Below the pieces are notes generated by a model. It searched no databases, was not told where the DNA came from, and worked only from the letters and a program-made list of their open reading frames with translations. Shown piece after piece: positions 41,307 through 50,172 of a DNA stretch of 64,000 nt. Position 1 is the stretch's first letter. Each line of letters opens with the position of its first letter. Both the position numbers and the translations under genes were made by a program. Origin of the DNA: Bradyrhizobium septentrionale (lineage in GTDB: Bacteria > Pseudomonadota > Alphaproteobacteria > Rhizobiales > Xanthobacteraceae); NCBI RefSeq assembly GCF_011516645.4, contig NZ_CP088285.1:8760501-8824500 (forward strand), read 5' to 3'.

Positions 41307-42845
41307 ATGGATTCCGACACCGACGTGAATCGGACCGAGCCCCTGCTCGCATTGCGGGGCATCTCGAAGCGGTTTGCCGGCGTCCGGGCGCTTGATCGGG
41401 TCGATCTCGATGTCCGCGCCGGCGAACTGCACGTCTTGTTCGGCGAGAACGGCGCCGGCAAATCGACTTTGATCAACGTGGTGTCAGGCACCTTTCCCGC
41501 CGACGAGGGCACGTTCCATTTCGGCGGCGAGGAGATCCGCCATCTCACGCCGCAGCGGGCGCGCGCCATCGGCATCAGCCCGGTGTTCCAGGAGTTTTCA
41601 CTGGTTCCGAGCCTGACGGTGGAGGAGAACCTGTTCCTCGGCCGCGAGGTTTCGAACGGCGGTGTTTTGCTTGCACGGGAGATGCGCAAGCGTGCGACGG
41701 CGCTGATCGACGAACTCGGCTTCGACCTCGATCCCTCGCAGCGGGTCGACGATCTCTCGCGCGCGCACCAGCAGATGGCGGAGATCGCCAAAGCGCTGCT
41801 CGGCCGGGTGCGGCTGTTGATCCTCGACGAGCCGACCGCTTCGCTGACCGAGCGGGAGACCGGGCGGCTGTTCGAATTGATTGCCCGGCTGAAGCGCCAG
41901 AATGTCGGGCTGATCTACGTCTCGCACCGCATGCGCGAGATCCGCGCGCTCGCCGATCGCGTCACCGTGCTGCGCGACGGCCGCCATATCCGTACCCTCG
42001 AGGCCGCCTCCTCGACCGATGGCGAGCTGGTCGAACTGATGACTGGCCGTAAGATCGACCTGCTGTTCCCGGCCATCACGCATCAACCGGACAAGGTCAT
42101 GGTCGATGTCGAGAACCTGACGCTCGCCGACGGCAGCGTTCGCGACGTGAATTTCTACGCCCAGGCCGGCGAGATCACCGGCATTGCGGGGCTCGTCGGC
42201 TGCGGCAAATCGGAGCTGATCCGGGCGATCTATGGACTTGCGCCGATTGCCTCGGGCGTGGTCCGCCTCGACGGCTTGCCTTACGAATTTCCGGCGCCGC
42301 GGCGCAGCCTGAAGCATGGCGTGGCCTATTTCCCGGCCAACCGGATCGCCGAAGGGCTGGCGCTGTCGCGCCCGATCCGCGAGAACGCCTCGATGACCGC
42401 GCTCGACCTGCCCGCCTTCGCCCGCTTCGGCATGCTGCGACAGGCCGCCGAGCGCGTCACCATCACCGGCATCATGGAGCGGTTGCAGCTCAGGCCTCCC
42501 AACATCGAGCGCACCGCCGGCGCACTGTCCGGCGGCAACCGCCAGAAAGTGATGCTCGGCCGCGCCCTGACCCGCGAGCTGACCGTGTTCCTGTTCGACG
42601 AGCCGAGCGTCGGCATCGACGTCGGCGCCAAGCTTGAAGTCTACGAGTTCATGAAACGCCTGGTCGAGGCCGGTGCCGCGGTGATCGTGGTGTCGTCCGA
42701 ACTGCCGGAAGTGCTGGCACTGTCGAACCGGCTCTACGTCATGCACAACGGCCGGATCGCTGCCGAGTTGAAGGGCGCCGAGAAGACCGAGCAGAACGTG
42801 CTTGCGAGCTTCTTCAGGGATCATCTCACGGCGGAGGTCGCATGA
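41307..42845 (+). CDS. Sugar-type ABC transporter ATP-binding protein (RbsA/MglA family)
   Basis: A 512-residue ATPase with two cassettes in tandem. The first has Walker A GENGAGKST and Walker B LLILDEPTASL; the second has the degenerate P-loop GLVGCGKSE and signature LSGGNRQK, as in RbsA/MglA. It powers the two RbsC-type permeases that follow. The start at 41307 follows ACGGAGAAG. The first permease gene overlaps its stop by ATGA. Confidence 0.93.
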   Translation: MDSDTDVNRTEPLLALRGISKRFAGVRALDRVDLDVRAGELHVLFGENGAGKSTLINVVSGTFPADEGTFHFGGEEIRHLTPQRARAIGISPVFQEFSLVPSLTVEENLFLGREVSNGGVLLAREMRKRATALIDELGFDLDPSQRVDDLSRAHQQMAEIAKALLGRVRLLILDEPTASLTERETGRLFELIARLKRQNVGLIYVSHRMREIRALADRVTVLRDGRHIRTLEAASSTDGELVELMTGRKIDLLFPAITHQPDKVMVDVENLTLADGSVRDVNFYAQAGEITGIAGLVGCGKSELIRAIYGLAPIASGVVRLDGLPYEFPAPRRSLKHGVAYFPANRIAEGLALSRPIRENASMTALDLPAFARFGMLRQAAERVTITGIMERLQLRPPNIERTAGALSGGNRQKVMLGRALTRELTVFLFDEPSVGIDVGAKLEVYEFMKRLVEAGAAVIVVSSELPEVLALSNRLYVMHNGRIAAELKGAEKTEQNVLASFFRDHLTAEVA

Positions 42846-43858
42846 ACACGGCCCTCGCCGCGGCCCGACCGCAGCCATCGATCGGCCTTCAATCGATCGT
42901 CGGGCGGATCGGCTTCCTGCCCGCGCTGCTGGTGGCACTCGTTGCCGGCATGTCGGCGATCGACCCGCAGTTCTATGGCATCATCAACATCCTCAACATC
43001 CTGCGCAACGCGTCGTTTCTGGCCATCGTCGCCTGCGGCCAGGCGCTGGTGATCATCGCAGGCGGCTTCGACCTCTCGGTCGGCGCCGTCGTTGCTCTGG
43101 CGAGCGTGGTGACCGCCAAGACCATGGCGATCACGGCGGCGGCGTTTCCCGGCAACAACGCCCTCATCATCGCAAGCGGCGTCGCTGCCGGGCTCGGCTG
43201 CGGGCTGGTGGTCGGGCTGGTCAACGGCTTCTGCGTCGCGAAGCTCAAGGTCTCCGGCTTCGTGGTCACCCTGGGCACGATGTCGGCGACCGCAGGCGTC
43301 GGCCTCATGATCACGAGCGGCATCCCGGTCTACGGCATGCCGGACGTCTTCGTGAAGGGCTTTGGGCGCGCCCAGGTGTTCGGCCTGCCGACCGCGGTCT
43401 ATATCGCGCTCGCCGTCATCGCCGTCATGGTGTTCGTGCAGCGGCGCACGCTGTTCGGCCGCTACGTCTACGCGATCGGCGGCAATGTCGACGCCGCCGT
43501 GGTGTCGGGAGTCTCGGTCCAGCGCCACATCGTCGGCACTTACGTCGTGTCCAGCGTACTCGCCGCACTCGCCGGAATTCTGCTCACCGCACAGGTCGGC
43601 TCCGGCCAGGCAAGCTTTGGCGGCGACCGCATGATGTTGCAGTCGATCGCCGCCGCCGTGATCGGCGGGGTCAGCCTGCGTGGCGGTGTCGGCCGGATCG
43701 AGATCGTCGCCATCAGCGCGCTGTTCCTGACCATCCTCGGCAACGCGCTCAATTTGCTGCACATCGACTCCCGCCTGCAGCCGGTGTTCCTCGGAATCAT
43801 CATGGTCGCGGCCGTGGCGCTGGACGAACTCAGCCGACGGAGGAAATCCCGTGTCTGA
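42842..43858 (+). CDS. RbsC-type ABC permease, first
   Basis: A 338-residue inner-membrane permease of the RbsC/MglC type, with about ten hydrophobic segments. Marks are ACGQALVIIAGGFDLSVGAV and GGVSLRGGVGRIEI. It overlaps the ATPase gene upstream by ATGA and the second permease gene downstream by 8 bases. Having two different permeases suggests a heterodimeric channel. Confidence 0.92.
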   Translation: MNTALAAARPQPSIGLQSIVGRIGFLPALLVALVAGMSAIDPQFYGIINILNILRNASFLAIVACGQALVIIAGGFDLSVGAVVALASVVTAKTMAITAAAFPGNNALIIASGVAAGLGCGLVVGLVNGFCVAKLKVSGFVVTLGTMSATAGVGLMITSGIPVYGMPDVFVKGFGRAQVFGLPTAVYIALAVIAVMVFVQRRTLFGRYVYAIGGNVDAAVVSGVSVQRHIVGTYVVSSVLAALAGILLTAQVGSGQASFGGDRMMLQSIAAAVIGGVSLRGGVGRIEIVAISALFLTILGNALNLLHIDSRLQPVFLGIIMVAAVALDELSRRRKSRV

Positions 43859-44876
43859 CGTCGAGCTGTCCGTCGCCGCCAAGGACGCGAGTAAGGATAC
43901 GGGCCTTGCAAAGAGGCCGCCGGCCCGGTGGCTCTGGCGCGCGATGCTGCCGATTGCGCTGGTCATCCTGCTGCTCGGCTTTGCCGCGGTCGACGGTCGC
44001 GTGCTCTCGCCTGCCAATTTGCTCAACATTGCCCAGCAGACCAGCTATCTCGCGCTGTTCGCGATGGCGCAGACCGTCGTGATCCTGACCCGCGGCTTCG
44101 ACCTCGCCCTTGGCCCCACGGTGTCGATGGTCAGCGTCGGCACCGCGCTGGCGATGGCGGGCGCCACGGCATCGGGCCATGACACAATGGCGGTGCTGCT
44201 CACCGGGCTCGCCGCCGGGTTCAGCCTTGGCATCGCCTGCGGCCTGTTCAACGGCGTTGTGATCGCGCTGCTCGGCGTGAACCCCTTTGTCGCGACGCTC
44301 GGCAGCTACAACATCGCGATCGGCGTCGCGACGACGCTGTCGGCGGGACGGCCGGTGCAAGGCGTGCCAAGCCTGTTCTCGCAGATGTTCTATGGTGGCA
44401 ACGTTCTCGGCGTCCCCGCCGCCATCGCAATCACGATTGCAGTCGGTCTCGTGCTGCACCTGACGCTGGTGCGCACGGTCTTTGGCCGCTCGCTCTACAT
44501 CATCGGCACCAATCCGCGCGCCGCGGCGGTGGCCGGCTTGCCGGTGAAGCGAATCCTGACCTTGACCTATGTGCTGTGCTCGGTGCTCGCCGCGCTTGGC
44601 GCCATCATGATGACGGCGCGCACCGGCTCCGGCGAACCGAATCTCGGTGGCTCGCTGTCGCTGCAGGCGATCGCGGGCGCCGTGGTCGGTGGCACGAGCC
44701 TCGCAGGCGGCCGCGGCGGGGTCGGCACTGCGGTGCTCGGCGCCCTGTTCGTCACCATCCTGTCCAACGGCATGAACCTCACCCGCATCGATGGCTACGT
44801 CCAGATGGTCGTGCTCGGCGCGATCGTCATCATCGGCGTGCTGCTCGACCGGCTGCGACAGGAGCGAAGCCAATGA
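43851..44876 (+). CDS. RbsC-type ABC permease, second
   Basis: A 341-residue permease homologous to the preceding one (MAQTVVILTRGFDLALGPTV, GGTSLAGGRGGVGTAVLGAL). It pairs with the first to form the channel. The start lies 8 bases inside the first permease gene, and its stop overlaps the next gene by ATGA, linking the transporter to the molybdenum hydroxylase genes in one operon. Confidence 0.92.
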   Translation: MSDVELSVAAKDASKDTGLAKRPPARWLWRAMLPIALVILLLGFAAVDGRVLSPANLLNIAQQTSYLALFAMAQTVVILTRGFDLALGPTVSMVSVGTALAMAGATASGHDTMAVLLTGLAAGFSLGIACGLFNGVVIALLGVNPFVATLGSYNIAIGVATTLSAGRPVQGVPSLFSQMFYGGNVLGVPAAIAITIAVGLVLHLTLVRTVFGRSLYIIGTNPRAAAVAGLPVKRILTLTYVLCSVLAALGAIMMTARTGSGEPNLGGSLSLQAIAGAVVGGTSLAGGRGGVGTAVLGALFVTILSNGMNLTRIDGYVQMVVLGAIVIIGVLLDRLRQERSQ

Positions 44877-45748
44877 CGGCCGGGTCTCAAGTGCAAGACG
44901 ATCGGACAGGATCGATCTACGTTGCGCCCTCATTGTCGGCGGCACTCGATGCGCTGGCCGACTACGGCCCTGCCGGTGCCCCTTTTGCCGGCGGCACCTG
45001 GATCATGCGGTCACCGATCCGGCACGAACCGCTCAGGCCGCATTATGTCGCGATCGGGAAAATCCCCGAGCTCAGTGCGATCCGGATCGGTAAGGATGCC
45101 ATCGAGATTGGCGCGGCGGTGACGCACGCGGCGCTGGCGGCGGCGTTGGCCGGCCTCCCGGAATTCGCCGTGCTCGCGGCGGCGGCCGGCAGCTCAGCGA
45201 ACCCGGCCGTTCGTGCGTTGGCAACAATCGGTGGCAATCTCTCGGCGCTGGATTTTTACGCCGCCGATTGCATGCCGGCGCTGCTCTGTCTCGATGCCGC
45301 GGTCGAGATTGCAAGCCGTGACGCCAGCGAGCGCATGAGCCTCGCCGACTTTCTCAAGCGGCGATCGACATTCCAGCCTGGCCGGTTGCTCACCAGGATC
45401 ATCGTGCCCCGGACCGAGCGCAAGACCGCGCATGCCCGCCTGCCGCTGCGCAAATCAGGCGACTATCCCGTCGCGATCGTCAGCCTCTCCGTGAATGTCG
45501 ATACCGCCAGCCATGTCCAGGCGGTCCGGATCGCGATCGGTTCCGTCGAACAGACCCCGCGCCGCTGGGGGCGGCTCGAAGCTGCCTTGCTTGGCGCAGT
45601 GCTCGATCCCGCGCGGGTGGCCGATATCGCCGCAGAACTGGCCGCGGAGTTCACCGGCCGCGACAGCGTCGAGGTGCCGGCCTGGTATCGCGTGAGCGTG
45701 CTGCCGAGCCTGGTGCGCCGTGCGGCTGCCACGGCACTTGCCAACTGA
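44873..45748 (+). CDS. Molybdenum hydroxylase FAD subunit (CoxM/XdhB type)
   Basis: A 291-residue FAD-binding subunit of the xanthine dehydrogenase family. FAD-binding marks are FAGGTWIM near the N-terminus and ATIGGNLSALDFYAADC. The middle subunit passes electrons from the [2Fe-2S] clusters to the acceptor. The start at 44873 overlaps the permease stop by ATGA; a longer frame from 44576 is a reading inside the permease gene. Confidence 0.9.
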   Translation: MTAGSQVQDDRTGSIYVAPSLSAALDALADYGPAGAPFAGGTWIMRSPIRHEPLRPHYVAIGKIPELSAIRIGKDAIEIGAAVTHAALAAALAGLPEFAVLAAAAGSSANPAVRALATIGGNLSALDFYAADCMPALLCLDAAVEIASRDASERMSLADFLKRRSTFQPGRLLTRIIVPRTERKTAHARLPLRKSGDYPVAIVSLSVNVDTASHVQAVRIAIGSVEQTPRRWGRLEAALLGAVLDPARVADIAAELAAEFTGRDSVEVPAWYRVSVLPSLVRRAAATALAN

Positions 45749-45770
45749 CGAGATGAGGGAGGCAGCAGGC

Positions 45771-46229
45771 ATGGTCTTCACCCTGAGCGTCAACGGCGAC
45801 CGCCTCGCCTCGACCGCCGATCCCGTCACGCCTCTCGTCGACGTCTTGCGCGAGGAGTTTCACCTGACCGGCGCCAAGCCGGTCTGCCGCGAAGGTTTCT
45901 GCGGCGCCTGCATGGTGCTGGTCGACGGCAAGCCCGCGCCCTCATGCCTGATGCCGGTGGCGCTCGCAGCGGATTGCGAGATCCGCACCGTCGAAGGCCT
46001 CGCCGGCGGTGGCACGCTCAACCCGATCCAGCAAGCGCTCGAGACCTGCGATGCCGTTCAGTGCGGCATGTGTTTTCCCGGCATGGTGGTGACCCTGACG
46101 CATCTTCTGACGACCACATCAGGCGCAACGCGTGACGACATCCGCGCGGCACTGACCGGCAACATCTGCCGTTGCACCGGATATGAGCGGATTATCGACG
46201 CCGCCGTGCTGGCGCTCGCGGCGACTTGA
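45771..46229 (+). CDS. Molybdenum hydroxylase iron-sulfur subunit (CoxS type)
   Basis: A 152-residue protein with two [2Fe-2S] clusters. The plant-type ligands are CREGFCGACMVL with a later Cys in PAPSC; the second cluster has QCGMCFPGM and ICRCTGYERI. The start at 45771 follows GAGGGAGG at the right spacing, while an ATG at 45753 would put that site inside the coding region. It ends at the start region of the large subunit. Confidence 0.93.
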   Translation: MVFTLSVNGDRLASTADPVTPLVDVLREEFHLTGAKPVCREGFCGACMVLVDGKPAPSCLMPVALAADCEIRTVEGLAGGGTLNPIQQALETCDAVQCGMCFPGMVVTLTHLLTTTSGATRDDIRAALTGNICRCTGYERIIDAAVLALAAT

Positions 46230-46243
46230 TGGGAGGCGCAGCG

Positions 46244-48613
46244 ATGGCCGACGTTTCAGCGACCATGGATCTCCGGCGCCGCGATGCAAGCGACAAGCTG
46301 CGCGGCCGCACCCGCTATACCATCGATCGCTACTTACCCGGCATGCTGCACGCGGCGGTGCTGCGTGCCAGCGTTCCCGCGGGGCGTATCGTTCGCCTCG
46401 ACACCGCAAGGGCTACGCGCATGCCCGGCGTGCATGCCGTGGTGACGGCCGCCGACGCGCCCGGCAAGATCGGTATCGGCATCGCCGACCACCCGTTATT
46501 CGCGCGCGACGTGATCCGCTACGACGGCGAGCCGCTGGCCGCGGTTGCCGCCGGCACGCTGGCCCAGGCGCAGGCCGCGCTTGCCGCAATCGAGGTCGAG
46601 ATCGCGCCGCTGCCGGCCCTGCTCACCATGGCCGAGGCACTCGCACCAGAAGCGCCGCTCGTTCACCCCGATTGGCGCGAGCATGAGATCCTGCTCGAAG
46701 GTGGCGCACGCGCGGGCAACGTCGCCTGGGAGGCGACCGTGGTCCGCGGCGATGTCGATGGCGCTTTCGCACGCACCGACGTCGAGATCGTCGAAAGCAC
46801 GTTCCGTGTCGGACGCCAGAACCACGTCGCGTTCGAGCCGCGCGCAGTCGTCGCGGACTATGAGGACGGACGTTTCCACATCGAGACATCGACCCAGGTC
46901 CCGTGGACCGTCCGCAATGCGACCGCGCGCCTGTTGGGGATTGCTCCATCGCAGGTGCGGGTCACGGTGCCGCCGGTCGGCGGCGGCTTCGGCCTCAAAT
47001 TCGACCTTGCGATTGAACCATTCGCCGCGCTGCTCGCCCGCGCCAGCGGACGGCCGGTGCGGCTGGTCAACTCGCGCGAGGAGGAAATGCTGACCTGCCT
47101 GTTCCGCGAGAATGCCGAGATCCGGATCCGGTCGGCCGTGACACGCGAAGGCGAGATCGTCGGGCGCGAGGCCGTCGTGCTGATGGACTGCGGGGCATAT
47201 GGCGGCGAGCAGATCTTCCTGACCACGATGACCGCGCACACGCTCGGCGGCAACTACCGGCTCGGGTCGGTGCGGCTGGTCTCGCGTGCGGTCTACACCA
47301 ACACTGCGCCGAACGGCGCATTCCGCTGCTGCAACGGCGTCTACAACACCTTCGCGCTGGAGCGGCACACCGACGAGATCGCGGAGCGGATCGGCATGGA
47401 TCCGCTTGCCTTCCGCCGCCGCAATGTGCTCGGCGACGGCGATCTCGGCGCCACCGGCCAGGTGTTCGAGGGCGACGTGCTCGGCCCGATGCTGCACCGG
47501 ATGGACACGCTGCGGGATGCGGCCGCACCGCCGCGCGCGCTTGCGGATGGCCGGCTTTATGGCCGCGCCACCACGGTCGGCACCTGGTTCGTCTTTGTCG
47601 GCCCGTCGGCAGCGACCGTGAACATGAATGCCGATGGCACGGCGACACTGGTGACGTCGGGCGTCGAGATCGGCTCGGGCTCGATGATGCAGAGCCTGCC
47701 CCAGATCGTCGCCAGCACGCTCGGCATCCCTCCTGAAACCGTGATCGTGCGCGCCGCCGACACCGACGCAGCCGGCTACGATGTCGGCGTCGGCGGCGGC
47801 CGCACCACGGTCTCGCTCGGCGCCGCCAGTCTGTCGGCCGCGCAGGAGGTCCGCACCAAGCTGCTCAAGGTCGCCTCCGACTTGATCGAGGCGGCGCCCG
47901 ACGACCTTGTGATGCGCGAGGGGCGGATCGAGATCGCAGGGGCGCCGGGGTCCGGCCGCACGATCGCCGAGGTCGCGGCGCGCGCCCAGGCGCAGATCGG
48001 CCCGATCTCTGGCACCGGCGCCTTCACAGGAGCCGGCGTGCAGGCGATGCCGGGATGCGTCGCCGGTCACTTCATCGGCGCGATCGATATCCCGATCTTC
48101 GCCGTCCATGACTGCGAGGTCGCGGTCGATCCGGAGACCGGCCATGTCGAGGTGCTCGCCTATCGCGTCGTCCAGGATGTCGGCCGCGCGCTGAATCCGC
48201 GCGCGATCCAAGGCCAGATCCAGGGCGGCGTCGTGCAGGGACTTGGCTACGCCCTGCACGAGGAGGTGACGATCGGCGCCAACGGCCGGGTCTGCCAGAA
48301 CGGCTTCGAGACCTACCGCGTGCCGCTGGCGCAGGACGTTGTTCCGGTCGAGATCAGCCTCTACGAGGGCGCACCGTCGATCGGACCTCTCGGCACCAAG
48401 GGCGCGGGCGAGGTCCCGATCCTGAATGTCGGCGCGGCCGTGGCATGTGCGGTGGCAAACGCGACGGGAAAGCGCGTCCAGGAATTGCCGCTGACGCCGC
48501 CGCGCGTGCTCGAGCTGCTGCTCGACCGCAAACAGGACATCGCTTTGCCGCACATCGCAGCGGCCTGGGCGGACAATCTGGTCCGCCCGCACAACCAACC
48601 GGACCGCTCGTGA
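46244..48613 (+). CDS. Molybdenum hydroxylase large (Mo-cofactor) subunit (CoxL type)
   Basis: A 789-residue catalytic subunit of the xanthine dehydrogenase/CO dehydrogenase family. Aldehyde-oxidase-type domains (SDKLRGRTRYTIDRYLPGML) are followed by Mo-cofactor motifs: VPPVGGGFGLKFDLAIEP, APNGAFRCCNGVYN, GAGEVPILNVG (the Glu of the GAGE motif serves as catalytic base). The cysteine-containing loop of CO dehydrogenase (AYRCSFR) is absent, so CO is not the substrate. Such enzymes hydroxylate N-heterocycles, purines or aldehydes. The start at 46244 follows GGGAGG; a TTG/ATG earlier lacks spacing. It ends the operon, convergent with the IclR gene. Confidence 0.92.
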   Translation: MADVSATMDLRRRDASDKLRGRTRYTIDRYLPGMLHAAVLRASVPAGRIVRLDTARATRMPGVHAVVTAADAPGKIGIGIADHPLFARDVIRYDGEPLAAVAAGTLAQAQAALAAIEVEIAPLPALLTMAEALAPEAPLVHPDWREHEILLEGGARAGNVAWEATVVRGDVDGAFARTDVEIVESTFRVGRQNHVAFEPRAVVADYEDGRFHIETSTQVPWTVRNATARLLGIAPSQVRVTVPPVGGGFGLKFDLAIEPFAALLARASGRPVRLVNSREEEMLTCLFRENAEIRIRSAVTREGEIVGREAVVLMDCGAYGGEQIFLTTMTAHTLGGNYRLGSVRLVSRAVYTNTAPNGAFRCCNGVYNTFALERHTDEIAERIGMDPLAFRRRNVLGDGDLGATGQVFEGDVLGPMLHRMDTLRDAAAPPRALADGRLYGRATTVGTWFVFVGPSAATVNMNADGTATLVTSGVEIGSGSMMQSLPQIVASTLGIPPETVIVRAADTDAAGYDVGVGGGRTTVSLGAASLSAAQEVRTKLLKVASDLIEAAPDDLVMREGRIEIAGAPGSGRTIAEVAARAQAQIGPISGTGAFTGAGVQAMPGCVAGHFIGAIDIPIFAVHDCEVAVDPETGHVEVLAYRVVQDVGRALNPRAIQGQIQGGVVQGLGYALHEEVTIGANGRVCQNGFETYRVPLAQDVVPVEISLYEGAPSIGPLGTKGAGEVPILNVGAAVACAVANATGKRVQELPLTPPRVLELLLDRKQDIALPHIAAAWADNLVRPHNQPDRS

Positions 48614-48664
48614 AAACTGAGTGAGCGCCAACCCGCGACGTCAGGTTCGATCCGACGAGCGGCG

Positions 48665-49399
48665 TTACGGAGAGACCGTTTCCGCCGATGGCAGGCTGAT
48701 GATCCGCAGTGCGCCGACCTCCCGGGGCAATGGCGCGCCGAGCACAAGCGAGAGCTGATGCGATGCGTCGGTGAGCCGCGACGCCAGCGCCTGCAGATCC
48801 GCCCGGCGGATGCGTTCGATGGGGCCGCTCACCGTCATCGCACCCATCAGCGCGCCGTCGTGTCCGAAGACGGCGGTGGAGAGCGAGGCCGTCACGGCGT
48901 CGTAGACTCCCGAACTGACGAACACATGCACGCCGTCATTCATGCGATCCACAAAGCGGGCCGTCTGCAGCACCTGTCCCGTCGAGGTCAAATCGAGCGG
49001 TGCGAGATTTGTCGGCTGCGCGACGTCGCGCACGAGCTGGGGCGAATCCACCCGAAACAGGCAGAGCCGGCTATCGCGTTCGCGCACGTGGAACGCGCTG
49101 CTCTCCAACGTTTCCTGGCTTAGCCGCTGAAGCACCGGCAGCACATGCTGTTCGAGATTGAAATTGGCCCGATAGGTGGTGCCGAGCTGGAACGTCTTTG
49201 CACCGAGCGCGTAGCGGCCGTCGCTGAGGCGGACGACGTAGCCGGCTTCATCGAGCGACACCAGCGAGCGCATCACGGTCGGCTTCGCCAGACCCGTGAT
49301 CCTGGCGATCTCGGCCAGGCTGCGCGACCCGGCTCCAGCGAAGGTATCCAGGATCGCCAGTGCGCGTTGCACGGCGGCGACCCCTTGCGTCTTGGGCAT
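48665..49399 (-). CDS. IclR family transcriptional regulator
   Basis: A 244-residue IclR protein: winged helix at 1-70 (AAVQRALAILDTFAGAG, ITGLAKPTVMRSLVSLDEAG), then the effector domain (AFHVRERDSRLCLF, FVSSGVYDAVTASLSTAVFG). It is divergent from the RraA/LeuC/LeuD operon, its likely target, with an inverted repeat near 49470 between them. Confidence 0.92.
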   Translation of the reverse strand: MPKTQGVAAVQRALAILDTFAGAGSRSLAEIARITGLAKPTVMRSLVSLDEAGYVVRLSDGRYALGAKTFQLGTTYRANFNLEQHVLPVLQRLSQETLESSAFHVRERDSRLCLFRVDSPQLVRDVAQPTNLAPLDLTSTGQVLQTARFVDRMNDGVHVFVSSGVYDAVTASLSTAVFGHDGALMGAMTVSGPIERIRRADLQALASRLTDASHQLSLVLGAPLPREVGALRIISLPSAETVSP

Positions 49400-49469
49400 C
49401 GAAATCCCCTGTCCTGCCGATTCCGGGTTGACCTCGGCGCGTCGCCATTACACTATGCGTAACGGCGTT

Positions 49470-49482
49470 CCATTTTCAATGG
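49470..49482. promoter_or_regulatory. Candidate IclR operator
   Basis: Perfect inverted repeat CCATT-TTC-AATGG, within a longer imperfect one that starts with GTT. It lies in the 90-base gap between the IclR gene and the expected start of the RraA-like gene. Confidence 0.4.
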
Positions 49483-49490
49483 GGTTCGGT

Positions 49491-50170
49491 ATGCCGTAGG
49501 GTTCAGGATCCTTTCCCGCAAGCGGGTTGTCGCGGGCGAATGGGTCGCGCGGGCACGCGCCCTTCCGGTCGCCAATATCAGTGACGTGATGTCGCGCATG
49601 GCCTCGGGCGGCGCCACGCTCCGGCCGATGCATGCGGCTGGCGGCATGGCCGGTCCCGCTTTGACCGTGAAGACCCGTCCCGGCGACAATCTGATGGTGC
49701 ACAAGGCGCTCGACATGGCGGTTGCCGGCGACGTCATCGTGGTCGACGCCGGCGGCGACCTCAGCAACGCAATCTTCGGCGAGATGATGCTCTCGCAGGC
49801 CGCAAGGCGCGGCGTCGCCGGCATCGTCATCCATGGCGCGATCCGCGATGCCGGCGCCATCCGCGCGAACCCGCTTCCCGTGTTCGCGGCGGGTGTCACC
49901 CATCGCGGTCCGTACAAGGACGGTCCGGGCGAGATCAACGGACCGATCGCCATCGGCGGCATGGTCATCCAGTCGGGCGATTTGGTGCTGGGTGACGACG
50001 ACGGCGTGCTGGCCGTCGCCATCGACGACTGCCGAGCGGTGATCGAGGCCGCCGAAGCCAAGCAGGCTGCCGAGGCCAAGCAAATGGCGGCGATCGAAGC
50101 CGGTACGCTCGATCGAAGCTGGGTCGACGCCTCGCTCCGCCGTCTCGGCTGCGAGATGCCAGAGGTCTAG
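49491..50170 (+). CDS. RraA-like aldolase family protein, with apparent frameshift at its start
   Basis: The RraA/HMG-aldolase fold is clear from SRMASGGATLRPMHAAGG, then RPGDNLMVHKALDMA, GDVIVVDAGGD and GIVIHGAIRDA. Family members cleave 4-hydroxy-4-methyl-2-oxoglutarate or decarboxylate oxaloacetate. The open frame has its first start codons at 49586 (GTG) and 49589 (ATG), but upstream in the same frame it still encodes family-like VGFRILSRKR and ALPVANISDVM with no start. ATG at 49491 would give MPVGFRI if one G were restored after CCG; as sequenced it hits TAG. So either a one-base deletion has crippled the gene, or a shorter protein starts at 49586, or the read is wrong. Confidence 0.7.
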
Positions 50171-50172
50171 CG

